Source of the DNA: Palsa-504 sp963753225
GTDB taxonomy: Bacteria; Actinomycetota; Actinomycetes; Streptosporangiales; Streptosporangiaceae
NCBI GenBank assembly: GCA_963753225.1
Contig: CAVWBQ010000025.1
Span: forward strand, 1 to 64,000
Length of the DNA stretch: 64,000 nucleotides
Direction: 5' to 3'
Shown: positions 52,675-61,312 of the stretch, piece by piece
Layout of the letters: every line of letters begins with the position of its first letter
Numbering within the stretch: position 1 is the first letter of the stretch
Program-made: the position numbers and the translations under genes
Notes under the pieces: generated by a model
Told to the model about the DNA's origin: nothing
The model's database searches: none
The model's input: only the letters and a program-made list of their open reading frames with translations

Positions 52675-53934
52675 ATGTTCCTCGTCCGCGATCTGGTGTC
52701 GCCGCGCACCTGGCTCGCCATGACCAGCCACCTGGCCGGCCTGGTCATCGGGTTCGCGGTCATCTTCGTCTTCACCTTCGGCCTCGGGTTCGGCTTCAGC
52801 CTGGTGGTGATCGCGCTGGTCGGCCTGCCGGTCCTGGGCGTGACGCTGCGGTTCGCCGACTGGTTCGCCACGGCCGAGCGGGCCAGGTTCGAATTCATGC
52901 TCGGGGTGCGAATCCCGGCCTGGCCCGCTGGGAGCTCTTCGGAGCGGGCCGGGTACCGGTGGGGCATCGTGCCGCGCTGGCGGATGTTCACCGAGCGGGC
53001 GACCTGGAGCGAAATCGGCTACGGGCTGCTGCGGCTGCCAGTCAGCGCGGTTGCCGCGACGGTCAGCGTCGCGGCCTGGGCCGCGGGCCTGGTCATGCTG
53101 ACGCTGCCGCTGTACAACTCGTCGCTGCCCAGCGGCGGCGCCAAGATCGGCGACATCGTGCTGCGCGGCACGCCCACGATGGCCGCCGTGGCGGTCACCG
53201 GCCTGCTGGTGCTACTGGCCGCGGCGCAGCTGACCCGCGGGCTGGCGGTCGCGGACGCGGCGATGTCCCGTCGGCTGCTCGGCCCGCGCCGCGACCTGGC
53301 CGCCCGGGTGATCGAGCTGGAGACCAGCCGGGAGCGGGTGGTGGACGCGGCCGGGGCGGAGCGGCGGCGGATGGAGCGTGACCTGCACGACGGCGCGCAG
53401 CAGCGGCTGGTCGCGCTGGCCATGGACCTCGGCCGGGCTAAGGCGAAGTTCGCCGACGACCCCGACGCCGCCAGGGTCCTGGTCGACCAGGCGCATGCCC
53501 AGGCCAAGGAGGCCCTCACCGAGCTGCGCAACCTGGTCCGCGGCGTGCACCCGCCGGTGCTCACCGAGCGCGGCCTGGACGCGGCCCTGTCCGGCCTGGC
53601 CGCGCTGTGCCCGATCCCGGTGGACGTGCACGTCGACGTGCCGGTGCGGCCGAAGTCCGCGGTGGAGGCGGTCGCCTACTTCATGGTGGCCGAGGCGCTC
53701 ACCAACGTCGCCAAGTACTCCCGGGCCAGCCAGGCGAAGGTCGTGGTCGAAGGCCATGGCTACCCGGGCACGCTGACCGTCATGATCAGTGACGACGGAA
53801 TCGGCGGGGCAGACGCTCATGGCCCGGGTCTTTCCGGACTCGCGGACCGGGTGTCCGGGGTGGACGGGCGGCTCTCGGTGGAGTCACCATCCGGCGGCCC
53901 GACGATCATCGCGGCGGAACTGCCATGCGGGTAG
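52675..53934 (+). CDS. Membrane sensor histidine kinase (HisKA_3)
   Basis: A 419-aa NarL-group kinase. Four hydrophobic helices fill residues about 17-50 and 120-190 (a sensor-domain type common in actinomycetes). The phospho-acceptor is the His in RRRMERDLHDGAQQRLVALA (about 240), and the ATPase domain contains EALTNVAKYSRASQAKV and SDDGIGGADAHGPGLSGLAD. The stimulus is unknown. The 3' end overlaps the response regulator by 10 bp. Confidence 0.92.
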   Translation: MFLVRDLVSPRTWLAMTSHLAGLVIGFAVIFVFTFGLGFGFSLVVIALVGLPVLGVTLRFADWFATAERARFEFMLGVRIPAWPAGSSSERAGYRWGIVPRWRMFTERATWSEIGYGLLRLPVSAVAATVSVAAWAAGLVMLTLPLYNSSLPSGGAKIGDIVLRGTPTMAAVAVTGLLVLLAAAQLTRGLAVADAAMSRRLLGPRRDLAARVIELETSRERVVDAAGAERRRMERDLHDGAQQRLVALAMDLGRAKAKFADDPDAARVLVDQAHAQAKEALTELRNLVRGVHPPVLTERGLDAALSGLAALCPIPVDVHVDVPVRPKSAVEAVAYFMVAEALTNVAKYSRASQAKVVVEGHGYPGTLTVMISDDGIGGADAHGPGLSGLADRVSGVDGRLSVESPSGGPTIIAAELPCG

Positions 53935-54563
53935 TGATCGCGGAGGACTCCGTGCTGCTGCGGGAGGGGCTGACCCGGCTGCTCACCGAGGCCGGGCACG
54001 AGGTGGCCGCGGCCGAGGGCGACGGGGAGAAGTTCCTGCGCGCGGTGGCCGCGCACACCCCGGACGCGGTCGTGGTCGACGTCCGGATGCCGCCCACCTT
54101 CACCGACGAGGGGCTGCGTGCGGCCCTGGTCGTCCGGGATCGCTGGCCGGACGTCGGCGTGCTCGTCCTGTCCCAGTGGGTGGAGGAGCAGTACGCCACC
54201 GAGCTGATCTCCGGGCGCCCGCACGGAGTCGGCTACCTCCTCAAGGACCGGGTCGCAGACGTGTCTGAGTTCCTCGACGCGCTGCACCGGGTGGCTACGG
54301 GCGGCAGCGCGCTCGATCCCGAAGTCGTCGCGCAACTGCTCGCCCGCAGCCGCCACCCGCTCGGCGAGCTGACCCCGCGCGAGCGCGAGGTCCTCGCGCT
54401 GATGGCAGAGGGCCGGTCCAACTCCGCCATCGCCGGCGCGCTGGTGGTCGGCGGCGGCGCGGTGGAAAAGCACATCAACAACATCTTCACCAAGCTCGGG
54501 CTGGCGCCCGGTGACCGCGACCACCGTCGCGTGCTCGCCGTGCTGCGATACCTGGGCACCTGA
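53925..54563 (+). CDS. NarL/LuxR-family response regulator
   Basis: A 212-aa regulator: acidic pocket VIAEDSVLL, phospho-acceptor Asp in AVVVDVRMPPTFTDEG (about 55), Lys in YLLKDRVADVSEF, and a LuxR HTH (LTPREREVLALMAEGRSNSA, KHINNIFTKLGL). It is the partner of the kinase before it, and the DUF4097 gene 16 bp downstream is a likely target or cotranscribed partner. Confidence 0.93.
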   Translation: MRVVIAEDSVLLREGLTRLLTEAGHEVAAAEGDGEKFLRAVAAHTPDAVVVDVRMPPTFTDEGLRAALVVRDRWPDVGVLVLSQWVEEQYATELISGRPHGVGYLLKDRVADVSEFLDALHRVATGGSALDPEVVAQLLARSRHPLGELTPREREVLALMAEGRSNSAIAGALVVGGGAVEKHINNIFTKLGLAPGDRDHRRVLAVLRYLGT

Positions 54564-54579
54564 TGAACGGGGACACGCC

Positions 54580-55455
54580 ATGACGACCCTGCCCGCCACC
54601 GGGCCTGTGACCAGCCCGCCGCGTCCGCCCGCCACCCTGCGCATGACGCCGGGCCGCTGGGTCACGCTGGCGATCGGCGTGCCGATCGCCCTCGCCTTCA
54701 TCGGCTGGAGCGGCTTCAGCCTCGTCGCCGCCATCGGCCAGGCGAGCTTCCCGGTCAGCACCGCCGTCCCCGTCGAGCACGGGCGCCTGGTGGCCAGCAC
54801 CGGTGGCGGTGACCTCACCGTGCACCAGGGTCAGGTCAGCGGGGCGACGGCCCGGCTGACCGGCACCGTCCAGTACAGCCTGGTCCGTCCGGACTTCACC
54901 GTGACCGGCAACGGCATCAGCCTGCACTGCCGGCTGCCGACCGGCAACTGCGGGCTGAACGCGACGCTCGACGTCCCGTCGCATACCGCGGTCGACCTGA
55001 CCAGCGGCGGCGGCAACATGCAGATCAGCGGCATCCAGGGCAACGTCACGCTGGACAGCGGCGGTGGCGACGTCGGGATCTCCGGGCTGGGCGCCGCCGC
55101 CGCCGTGCAGACCGGCGGCGGCAACCTGACCGCGACCGACCTCGGCGGTTTCCTGAAGTTCACCACCAGCGGCGGTGACGTCGACGGCAGCGCCCTGTTC
55201 TCGCCGCACGTCACCACGGGCTCCGGCGGCGGGAACGTCTCCCTGGTGTTCACGCAGGTTCCGGAGTACGTCAAGGTCAGCAGCAGCGGGGGCGACATCA
55301 CCATCGTGGTCCCGCACGGCAACACCAGCTACGCGATCACGAGCAACGCCAGCGGCGGCGACTACCACTCCACGGTGCCGACGAACGACGCGTCCCGCCA
55401 CGTGATCCAGGTGGACAGCGGCGGCGGCAACATCAGCATCGCCGAAGCCAGCTGA
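54580..55455 (+). CDS. DUF4097 beta-repeat membrane protein
   Basis: A 291-aa protein with one membrane helix at about residues 25-50 (WVTLAIGVPIALAFIGWSGF) and an outside domain of repeated short strands with SGGG(D/N) turns (TSGGGNMQISGIQGNVTLDS and five similar units). This right-handed beta repeat is the DUF4097 pattern, often next to two-component systems or PspC/LiaF envelope-stress genes. It may be the sensing or shielding partner of the preceding kinase (inference). Start at 54580. Confidence 0.85.
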   Translation: MTTLPATGPVTSPPRPPATLRMTPGRWVTLAIGVPIALAFIGWSGFSLVAAIGQASFPVSTAVPVEHGRLVASTGGGDLTVHQGQVSGATARLTGTVQYSLVRPDFTVTGNGISLHCRLPTGNCGLNATLDVPSHTAVDLTSGGGNMQISGIQGNVTLDSGGGDVGISGLGAAAAVQTGGGNLTATDLGGFLKFTTSGGDVDGSALFSPHVTTGSGGGNVSLVFTQVPEYVKVSSSGGDITIVVPHGNTSYAITSNASGGDYHSTVPTNDASRHVIQVDSGGGNISIAEAS

Positions 55456-55468
55456 CGCGCACGCCGGG

Positions 55469-56287
55469 TCAGCTCAGCCGCAGTGAGCTGAGGAACGCGG
55501 CGACGTTCTGGGTGCCGAGGCTGGCCGGCACCGAGACGTAGAACACGGCGGGGAACTGGCCGGCGCCGCGGTCCACGATCACCACGGCGCCAAGTTCGGT
55601 GCTCCATGTCAGGCCCTGGCTGGCGCCGCCGGGGTAGCTCATGAGGAATTCGATCTTCCAGGCCTGGTGCCCGCTGACCCGCATCGCGGAGCTGTCCTCG
55701 GTCGTGCGAGTGTGCTGCACCCCGGCGTAATAGGCCGGGTCCATCGCGCCGACCAGGCTCGTCGCGGCCGACTCCAGGTCGGCCGGGCCGCCGTACGCGA
55801 ACTGCTGCTGGAGTTGCCCCGAGCAGGCCAGGCCGTGCCAGTCGATGACGGACCCGCCGATGCTGACGTGCCCGGCCACGGTGTTCTCGCCCGCGGTCCA
55901 GTCGAACGCGGAGGTGTTCAGGTCGGCCGGGCAGCCGAGCCGCCAGGGAGAGCCGAGCATCCGGTAAGACAGGGCCGCCGAGGCGTCGGTCACCTGCGGG
56001 TACGTCACCGTGTGCCGCGTATGCCGGGACGGCTTGGCCCGGTGCGCCGTCCCGGAGGCGTTCGGGTGGCTGACCGTCCGCGCCGAGGCGGACAGCGCGG
56101 CGGGCCTGATCGTGGTCGGCACCTTGGAGATGTGCATGATGAACAAGGCGATTGCCGCCAGCACCGCCGTCGTCGCGCCGGTCAGCACCCAGAGCATCCG
56201 GCGCTGGCGGCGACGCCGCCTACGTCGCCTGGTCGCCACGCTAGCCTGGCGGACCAGCGAATCCCAGCCTGGCGAGGGTGTCCCCAT
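55469..56287 (-). CDS. Membrane-anchored hypothetical protein
   Basis: A 272-aa protein: Arg-rich cytosolic start (TRRRRRRRRQRRM), one membrane helix (about 31-50, LWVLTGATTAVLAAIALFIM), a His/Thr/Arg linker, then an outside domain with two Cys (WRLGCPADL, GLACSGQL) that may form a disulfide, and AWKIEFLMSYPGG. I do not recognise a named family. The start is set by TAACCT 6 nt before the ATG. It is convergent with the DUF4097 gene. Confidence 0.75.
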   Translation of the reverse strand: MGTPSPGWDSLVRQASVATRRRRRRRRQRRMLWVLTGATTAVLAAIALFIMHISKVPTTIRPAALSASARTVSHPNASGTAHRAKPSRHTRHTVTYPQVTDASAALSYRMLGSPWRLGCPADLNTSAFDWTAGENTVAGHVSIGGSVIDWHGLACSGQLQQQFAYGGPADLESAATSLVGAMDPAYYAGVQHTRTTEDSSAMRVSGHQAWKIEFLMSYPGGASQGLTWSTELGAVVIVDRGAGQFPAVFYVSVPASLGTQNVAAFLSSLRLS

Positions 56288-56293
56288 TCCGTC

Positions 56294-56299
56294 AGGTTA
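56294..56299 (-). promoter_or_regulatory. Leaderless -10 (TAACCT)
   Basis: TAACCT is exactly 6 nt before the ATG at 56287. Confidence 0.55.
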
Positions 56300-56381
56300 A
56301 ACGTCGCATACCCGCAGAAAGAAGCCCTTCGCCGGACATGGTTTCCGCTTCGTTGGCAACTCCGGGCTCTTCCGGCGGGGC

Positions 56382-57860
56382 CTAGACGGTGGCGGCGGCG
56401 ACCGCGGGGGCGGCTTCCTCGGCGCGGACCGCGGCCCGGCTGAACGCGAACGTCACGACGAAACCGATGGCCAGGGCGATCAGCACGCCGAGGTTCGCGA
56501 AGGCCCAGGCGCCGTTCTTGCCGCCCAGCCCGAACGGGCCGAGAAGATAGCCCTGCCAGGTCAGCCAGCTAGCCGCGCCGTTGGTGACCAGGCCCCAGCC
56601 GATCGCGGTGGACACGATGACCACCAGCACGGGCAGCCATCTGACGCCGCCGTAGCGTCCGGCCGGGGTGAACAGCTCGGGCTCGGCGTAGTCCCGCCGC
56701 CGCAGCGCGATGTCCGCCAGCATGACCCCGCACCAGGCGGCGATCGGCACGCCCAGCGTGATCAGGAAGCCCTCGAACTGGCCGATAAAGTTGTGCGCCA
56801 CGAACACCACGTAGATGGTCCCGAGGGTCATTACGGTGCCGTCGATCAGGGCGGCCACGTACCGCGGGACCCGGACCCCGAGGGTGAGCAGCGCCAGCCC
56901 GGACGAGTAGATGTCGAGCACCGAGCCGCCGATCAGCCCGAGCACCGCCACGATCGCGAACGGCACCAGGAACCAGGTCGGCAGCAGCGTGGCCAGCGCC
57001 CCGATCGGGTCGGCGCCGATGGCCGTGCTCAGGCTGCTGGACGAGCCGGCCAGCAGCAGGCCGAACACCACCAGGAAGATGGGGGCGATGGAGGAGGCGA
57101 ACGTGGTCCACCACACCACGCCGCTACCCGAGGACCGCCTCGGCAGGTAGCGCGAGTAGTCCGCGGCGACGTTGACCCAGCCGAGCCCGAAGCCGGTCAT
57201 CACGAATACCAGCGCGCCGATGACGGCCTGGGCGGAGCCGCTGTGGAGGCCGGACACGGTGTGCCAGTGAACATGGTCCGCGACCAGCGCTATGAACACC
57301 ACGGTGGCCAGTCCGGTCACGATGGTAATCACGGTCTGCAGGCGCATGATCAGGTCGAAGCCCATGACGCCGCCGAAGATCGTCAGGCCCACCACGATTA
57401 TCAGCGCGACGACCTTGGTGCCGTTGCCGCCGCCCCAGCCCAGCTGCTTGAACACGGTCGCGGTAGCCAGCGTGGCCAGGATGACCAGGACGGTCTCCCA
57501 GCCCACGGTCAGCAGCCAGGAGATCGCCGTCGGGAGCTTGTTACCGTTGACACCGAACGCGGCCCGGCTGAGCACCATCGTCGGCGCCGAGCCCCGCTTG
57601 CCGGCGACCGAGATGAACCCGCAGGCCAGGAACGACAACACGATCCCGACCACGCCGACGATCAGCGCCTGCCAGAACGAGATGCCGAAGGCGAGCACGA
57701 ATGCGCCGTAGCTGAGCCCGAGCACCGAGATGTTCGCGGCGAACCACGGCCAGAACAGGTCCCGCGGGTGGCCCTTGCGCTCGGACTCGGAGATCACGTT
57801 GATCCCGTTCATCTCGATTTGAAGCGGCCGCAGCTCCGCGGCGCCGGTAGCGTGAGTCAT
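56382..57860 (-). CDS. NCS1-family cytosine/purine/allantoin permease
   Basis: A 492-aa, twelve-helix transporter. It starts in the cytosol (MTHATGAAELRPLQIEMNGI), with FWPWFAANISVLGLSYGAFV, SRAAFGVNGNKLPTAISWLL and FGLGWVNVAADYSRYLPRRS, which are NCS1 sodium/substrate motifs. It imports a nucleobase, hydantoin, allantoin or similar compound. Start 57860 with AAGGGAG; longer frames upstream overlap the SDR gene. The SDR gene precedes it by 25 bp in one operon. Confidence 0.9.
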   Translation of the reverse strand: MTHATGAAELRPLQIEMNGINVISESERKGHPRDLFWPWFAANISVLGLSYGAFVLAFGISFWQALIVGVVGIVLSFLACGFISVAGKRGSAPTMVLSRAAFGVNGNKLPTAISWLLTVGWETVLVILATLATATVFKQLGWGGGNGTKVVALIIVVGLTIFGGVMGFDLIMRLQTVITIVTGLATVVFIALVADHVHWHTVSGLHSGSAQAVIGALVFVMTGFGLGWVNVAADYSRYLPRRSSGSGVVWWTTFASSIAPIFLVVFGLLLAGSSSSLSTAIGADPIGALATLLPTWFLVPFAIVAVLGLIGGSVLDIYSSGLALLTLGVRVPRYVAALIDGTVMTLGTIYVVFVAHNFIGQFEGFLITLGVPIAAWCGVMLADIALRRRDYAEPELFTPAGRYGGVRWLPVLVVIVSTAIGWGLVTNGAASWLTWQGYLLGPFGLGGKNGAWAFANLGVLIALAIGFVVTFAFSRAAVRAEEAAPAVAAATV

Positions 57861-57885
57861 GGCAGTGCTCCCTTGCTGGGCTCCC

Positions 57886-58683
57886 TTAGTGGTCCATGAT
57901 GGCTTTGCGCTGTGCCCCGTCGACAGGGATGTGGGCGCCGTTGATGAAGCTGGCCAGCGGCGAGGCCAGGAACGTGACCAGCGCGGCAACCTCCTCAGGC
58001 TCGCAGATGCGGCCCAAGGGGATGGACTGCTGGGCCAGCGCGTGCGCGCGCTCCTGGGTCACGCCCTTGTCGCGGGCGAAGGCCTTCTCCAGCGTGTCCC
58101 ACCGGTCCGTGTTCACCGGGCCGGGGTTGACCGTGTTGATGCGCACCCCGTACCGCCCGTACTGTTCGGCGACCGAGGAGGCGAAGTTGATGTCCGCGGC
58201 GTTGGCCACGCCCGCCGTCATCTCCCAGTAGCTGGGCTTGAGGCCGTCGTTGCCGACGACGAGCACGATCGCGCCCTCGCCGCGCTGGCGCATGTGACCG
58301 ATGACCGCGCGCACCGAGCGGACGTAGCCCATGAACTTCAGGTTGAGGCTCGACATCCACTGCTCTTCGGTCAGGTCCTCGAGCAGGCCGCCGGGAGAAC
58401 TGCCCGCGCAGGTGACCAGGATGTCGATCTGGCCGAACCGCTCCACGGTGGCGTCGACGCAGCGAAGGATGTCCTCGGTCACGCTCATGTCCCCGGCCAG
58501 CGGCAGCACCGCCCGGCCGGTGTCGGCGGCGATCTTCTCCGCGGCGGCCTCCAACGGGGCGGCGGTCCTGGCCGTGATGACCACGTCGCAGCCTTCCCGG
58601 GCGAGGAATTCGGCCACGCACCGGCCGATACCCTTGCTGGCGCCCGTGACCAGGGCGACCTTTCCGTCCAGCCGCAGATCCAC
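57886..58683 (-). CDS. SDR-family protein with atypical active site
   Basis: A 265-aa Rossmann protein. The NAD(P) motif TGASKGIGRCVAEFL is intact and VTCAGSSPGGLL follows. Where Ser-Tyr-x-x-x-Lys should be, it reads VVGNDGLKP then SYWEMTAGVANAADI, so the catalytic Ser and Lys, and perhaps the Tyr, are missing. The C-terminal INTVNPGPVNTDRW is normal. It leads an operon with the NCS1 permease and may act on, or only bind, the imported compound. Confidence 0.85.
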   Translation of the reverse strand: MDLRLDGKVALVTGASKGIGRCVAEFLAREGCDVVITARTAAPLEAAAEKIAADTGRAVLPLAGDMSVTEDILRCVDATVERFGQIDILVTCAGSSPGGLLEDLTEEQWMSSLNLKFMGYVRSVRAVIGHMRQRGEGAIVLVVGNDGLKPSYWEMTAGVANAADINFASSVAEQYGRYGVRINTVNPGPVNTDRWDTLEKAFARDKGVTQERAHALAQQSIPLGRICEPEEVAALVTFLASPLASFINGAHIPVDGAQRKAIMDH

Positions 58684-59168
58684 CGCAATCCCTTCCGTCT
58701 CGCTACAGCGCCGCGCCCGGCCGGCGTGTTCCCTGGCAAGCCGCGCGTTCGCTTCCGGCCACGGCTGACGCAGCGCCGGGGCCCGTCAGTGAGCTGGAAT
58801 TTATACCAGATATCAGCGCGGCGGAAGATCCATCTTGTCCCCTGTAACCGGCGCCTCCTCAAGCGGGTTTCCCGTCGCCGGCCCGGCGGTACCGCATCGT
58901 CCGATGATGGGCGCGAACGGCGGGGCACGCGGCCTCATTCCGGTTAGCCGGACAGGCCTGGTGAAATGTCATTATCGTGGCCGATACGGCGCGGCCGCGC
59001 GCCTGCGGGCTCGCCCGGTCACGCTACCGGTTCGCGCCGCGCCACCCTGCGAGCGGAGGTTCGCGAGCTGCACCGCCTAGATCATCACAGGATCGGGTGC
59101 CCGGCTGACCCTGCGGGTCTGGCCGGCCCCGTCGGCTGGCCGATCGCGCCCGGCCCGATGGCGGCCCG
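58684..59168. other. Divergent gap between SDR operon and Ser/Thr kinase
   Basis: No supported gene. The AT-rich imperfect palindrome CTGGAATTTATACCAG (58794-58809) overlaps a TATAAA -10-like sequence reading toward the SDR gene. The remainder is GC-rich with no clear structure. Confidence 0.5.
58794..58809 (-). promoter_or_regulatory. Candidate operator/promoter of the SDR-permease operon
   Basis: CTGG...CCAG ends flank an A/T core; on the minus strand TATAAA is a -10 candidate about 115 nt before the SDR start. A GntR- or TetR-type repressor site would look like this; no regulator gene is adjacent. Confidence 0.3.
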
Positions 59169-60935
59169 GTGAGCCACGCGACCCGCCCGGCGCTGCCCGC
59201 CGCCGGACTGCCCGCCGCCGGACTGCCCGCCGCCGGGCAGCCCAGCGCCATCGCCGGCTACCGGCTGGACGGGATCGTCGGGCAGGGCAGCAGGGCCGTC
59301 GTCTACCTCGCCCACGACGAGCGGGCGCGCCGCCGGGTCGCGCTCAAGGTGCTGGCGCCGGAACTGGCCGGCGACGCCGGCTTCCGGACCAGGATGATCC
59401 GCGAGTCGCGGGCGGCCACCGCGCTTGAGCACCCGCACATAGTTTCAGTCTTCGACGCGGACAAGACGGACGGGACACTGTACGCCGCCATGCGCTACGT
59501 GCCCGGCCGGGACGCACGGTCGCTGCTCGGCCGGCACGGCCCGCTTCCGCTCGGCTATGCCTGGCAGATCATCGCCCAGGTCGCTTCGGCGCTTGACGCC
59601 GTGCACGCGCGCGGCCTGATCCACCGTGACGTCAGGCCGGCCAACATCCTCCTCGATGACGACGACGCGGCGGATTCGGCCGCGGGCGGCCGCGCGTACC
59701 TCTCCGACTTCGGGATGAGCAAAGCTTTTCCGCCCGGCCGGGTCATCGAGGCGGATGAGGCCGGCGGCATGCTCGACTACCTGGCACCCGAGCAGATCGA
59801 GGGCCGTGCCCTCGACGGCCGGGCGGATCTCTACTCACTGGCGTGCACCGGGTTCGAGCTCCTGTGCGGCGCGCCGCCGTTCGGTCCCGACCAGGGCTCA
59901 ACCCTGATGTACGCGCACATCTACGCGGATCCTCCGGCCGCTAGCGCACGGCGCGCCGCAGTACCCACGGCGGTTGACTCGGTGCTGGCCACCGCGCTGG
60001 CCAAGGACCCGGCCGACCGTTACCGGAGCTGCGGCCGGTTCGCCGGGGAACTGCGGGCCGCGCTGGGCCTGCGGCCGGGCGAGCCTGCTGACCCGCCGCC
60101 AGCCGCGTCGCGCAGCATAGGCCCCGTCGGCGGCCCCAGGCCGGCTCGCGCCGTCGCGACGGACCGGCCCGCCGCGAAAGACCGGCCCGCCGCAAGAGAA
60201 GCACAGGCCCTAGCCGCCCGGCCAGGCTCGCCGGACCCAGACCCGGACCCGGCCACGGACCCGGAGCCGGCCCAGGCTCCGGGCGATCCGTATCCCGAAC
60301 CGTCCGCGCGCCGCATCCGTGCCCGTGGCCTGGCCGTCGGCGCCGTGGTCGTCGTGGCCGCCGCGGTGGTATCCGGCGTCGCCTTGTCGGGGCGGTCGGC
60401 CCCCGCCCACCCGGCCGCAGCCACCCCCTCGCCGGCCGCCTCGTCGCCAGCGTCGCCGTCAGCGGGCTCGTCGCCTTCGGGTCCGGCCGTGGCTTCCCAG
60501 CAGGCGGCCGCCCTGTCCACGCTGCTGACATCGAGTGGCGCCGCCCGGACGGCGCTGCACAACGCGGTCAACCAGGTCGGATCGTGCACGAACCTGTCCG
60601 GCGCGGTCAGCCAGCTTCAGTCCGTCGTGAATCAGCGCGCCGGGCAGTATGGCCGAGCCTCGGCCCTGCCCGCCTCCGCCCTCCCGGATGGCCCGCAGGT
60701 GAGGTCCAAGCTGATGGCGGCGCTGGGCAGCTCGCTGACGGCCGACCGGGACTACCTGTCCTGGGCCCGGCAGCAGCTGGCCGGCGGGTGCACGCCGACC
60801 AGCCAGTCGAGTGCCTACCACTCCGCGGTCAGCGCCAGCCAGCGGGCCGACGCGGCCAAACAGGCCTTCGTGGAGGTCTGGAACCCGGTCGCGGCCAGAT
60901 ACGGCATCGCTCAGGAATCCCCGCGCGAAATCTAG
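59169..60935 (+). CDS. Membrane-anchored Ser/Thr protein kinase
   Basis: A 588-aa Hanks-type kinase: Gly-rich loop GQGSRAVVYLAHD (about 38-50), ATP Lys in VALKVLAPELAG, catalytic loop HRDVRPANILL (Arg in place of the usual Lys), DFGMSKAF and the APEQIEGRALDGRADLYSLA segment. A Pro/Asp-rich linker, one membrane helix (about 386-408) and a roughly 180-residue Ser/Ala-rich helical outside domain follow. GTG start. The N-terminus has three LPAAG units from a 15-bp tandem repeat. Confidence 0.9.
   Translation: MSHATRPALPAAGLPAAGLPAAGQPSAIAGYRLDGIVGQGSRAVVYLAHDERARRRVALKVLAPELAGDAGFRTRMIRESRAATALEHPHIVSVFDADKTDGTLYAAMRYVPGRDARSLLGRHGPLPLGYAWQIIAQVASALDAVHARGLIHRDVRPANILLDDDDAADSAAGGRAYLSDFGMSKAFPPGRVIEADEAGGMLDYLAPEQIEGRALDGRADLYSLACTGFELLCGAPPFGPDQGSTLMYAHIYADPPAASARRAAVPTAVDSVLATALAKDPADRYRSCGRFAGELRAALGLRPGEPADPPPAASRSIGPVGGPRPARAVATDRPAAKDRPAAREAQALAARPGSPDPDPDPATDPEPAQAPGDPYPEPSARRIRARGLAVGAVVVVAAAVVSGVALSGRSAPAHPAAATPSPAASSPASPSAGSSPSGPAVASQQAAALSTLLTSSGAARTALHNAVNQVGSCTNLSGAVSQLQSVVNQRAGQYGRASALPASALPDGPQVRSKLMAALGSSLTADRDYLSWARQQLAGGCTPTSQSSAYHSAVSASQRADAAKQAFVEVWNPVAARYGIAQESPREI
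59193..59237 (+). repeat. Three 15-bp tandem units in the kinase N-terminus
   Basis: CTGCCCGCCGCCGGA occurs at 59193, 59208 and 59223 (last base G in the third), coding LPAAG three times ahead of the kinase fold. Confidence 0.9.
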
Positions 60936-61241
60936 CGTTGCCAGGTCCGCAGCCGGCGCGCACCGCCCGCACCGTCCTCACCTTCCGCCTCGCAGACACC
61001 AGGTCGGAAGTCAGGTCGGCGAGTCCCTGCCGAATTACTTGTCGTCCTGCTGGACCAGGGCGACGTCATCGGCGCCGCCTTCTCGATCTCCTCGAGATCG
61101 GTCCGCGTACCTACTGCGGACCAGGCTGGGCAGCTCGTCCGCGTCGGCTGACGACCCACAGGAACTCAGCCAGGAACATGCCGTACTGCGGTTCCCTCGT
61201 GCAGTTCGCGGAGCGGTCTGGCGGAATCGGGGACCGAGGTG

Positions 61242-61260
61242 TACCTAGGGCTACCCTAAA
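61242..61260 (+). promoter_or_regulatory. Possible DtxR/IdeR-like site
   Basis: TACCTAGGGCTACCCTAAA has a right half (GGCTACCCTAA) close to the DtxR/IdeR half-site GGCTAACCTAA; the left half is poor. It lies about 50 bp before a b561-like gene. Confidence 0.25.
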
Positions 61261-61301
61261 GACGGCGGTTATCCCCATGTCGGCGGCGGGCGGGCGGTGC
61301 C

Positions 61302-61307
61302 TAGCAT
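61302..61307 (+). promoter_or_regulatory. Leaderless -10 (TAGCAT)
   Basis: TAGCAT is 5 nt before the GTG at 61313. Confidence 0.45.
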
Positions 61308-61312
61308 GAGGC

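Larger units (their letters stand above)
60936..61312. other. Gap with possible gene remnant
   Basis: On the minus strand a frame near 61035-61150 reads like the tail of a protein (DELPSLVRSRYADRSR then ADDVALVQQDDK and a stop) but has no start, so it may be a decayed gene. A 7-bp hairpin (61085-61101) lies inside it. A possible iron box (61242-61260) and the -10 of the next gene lie at the right end. Confidence 0.35.
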
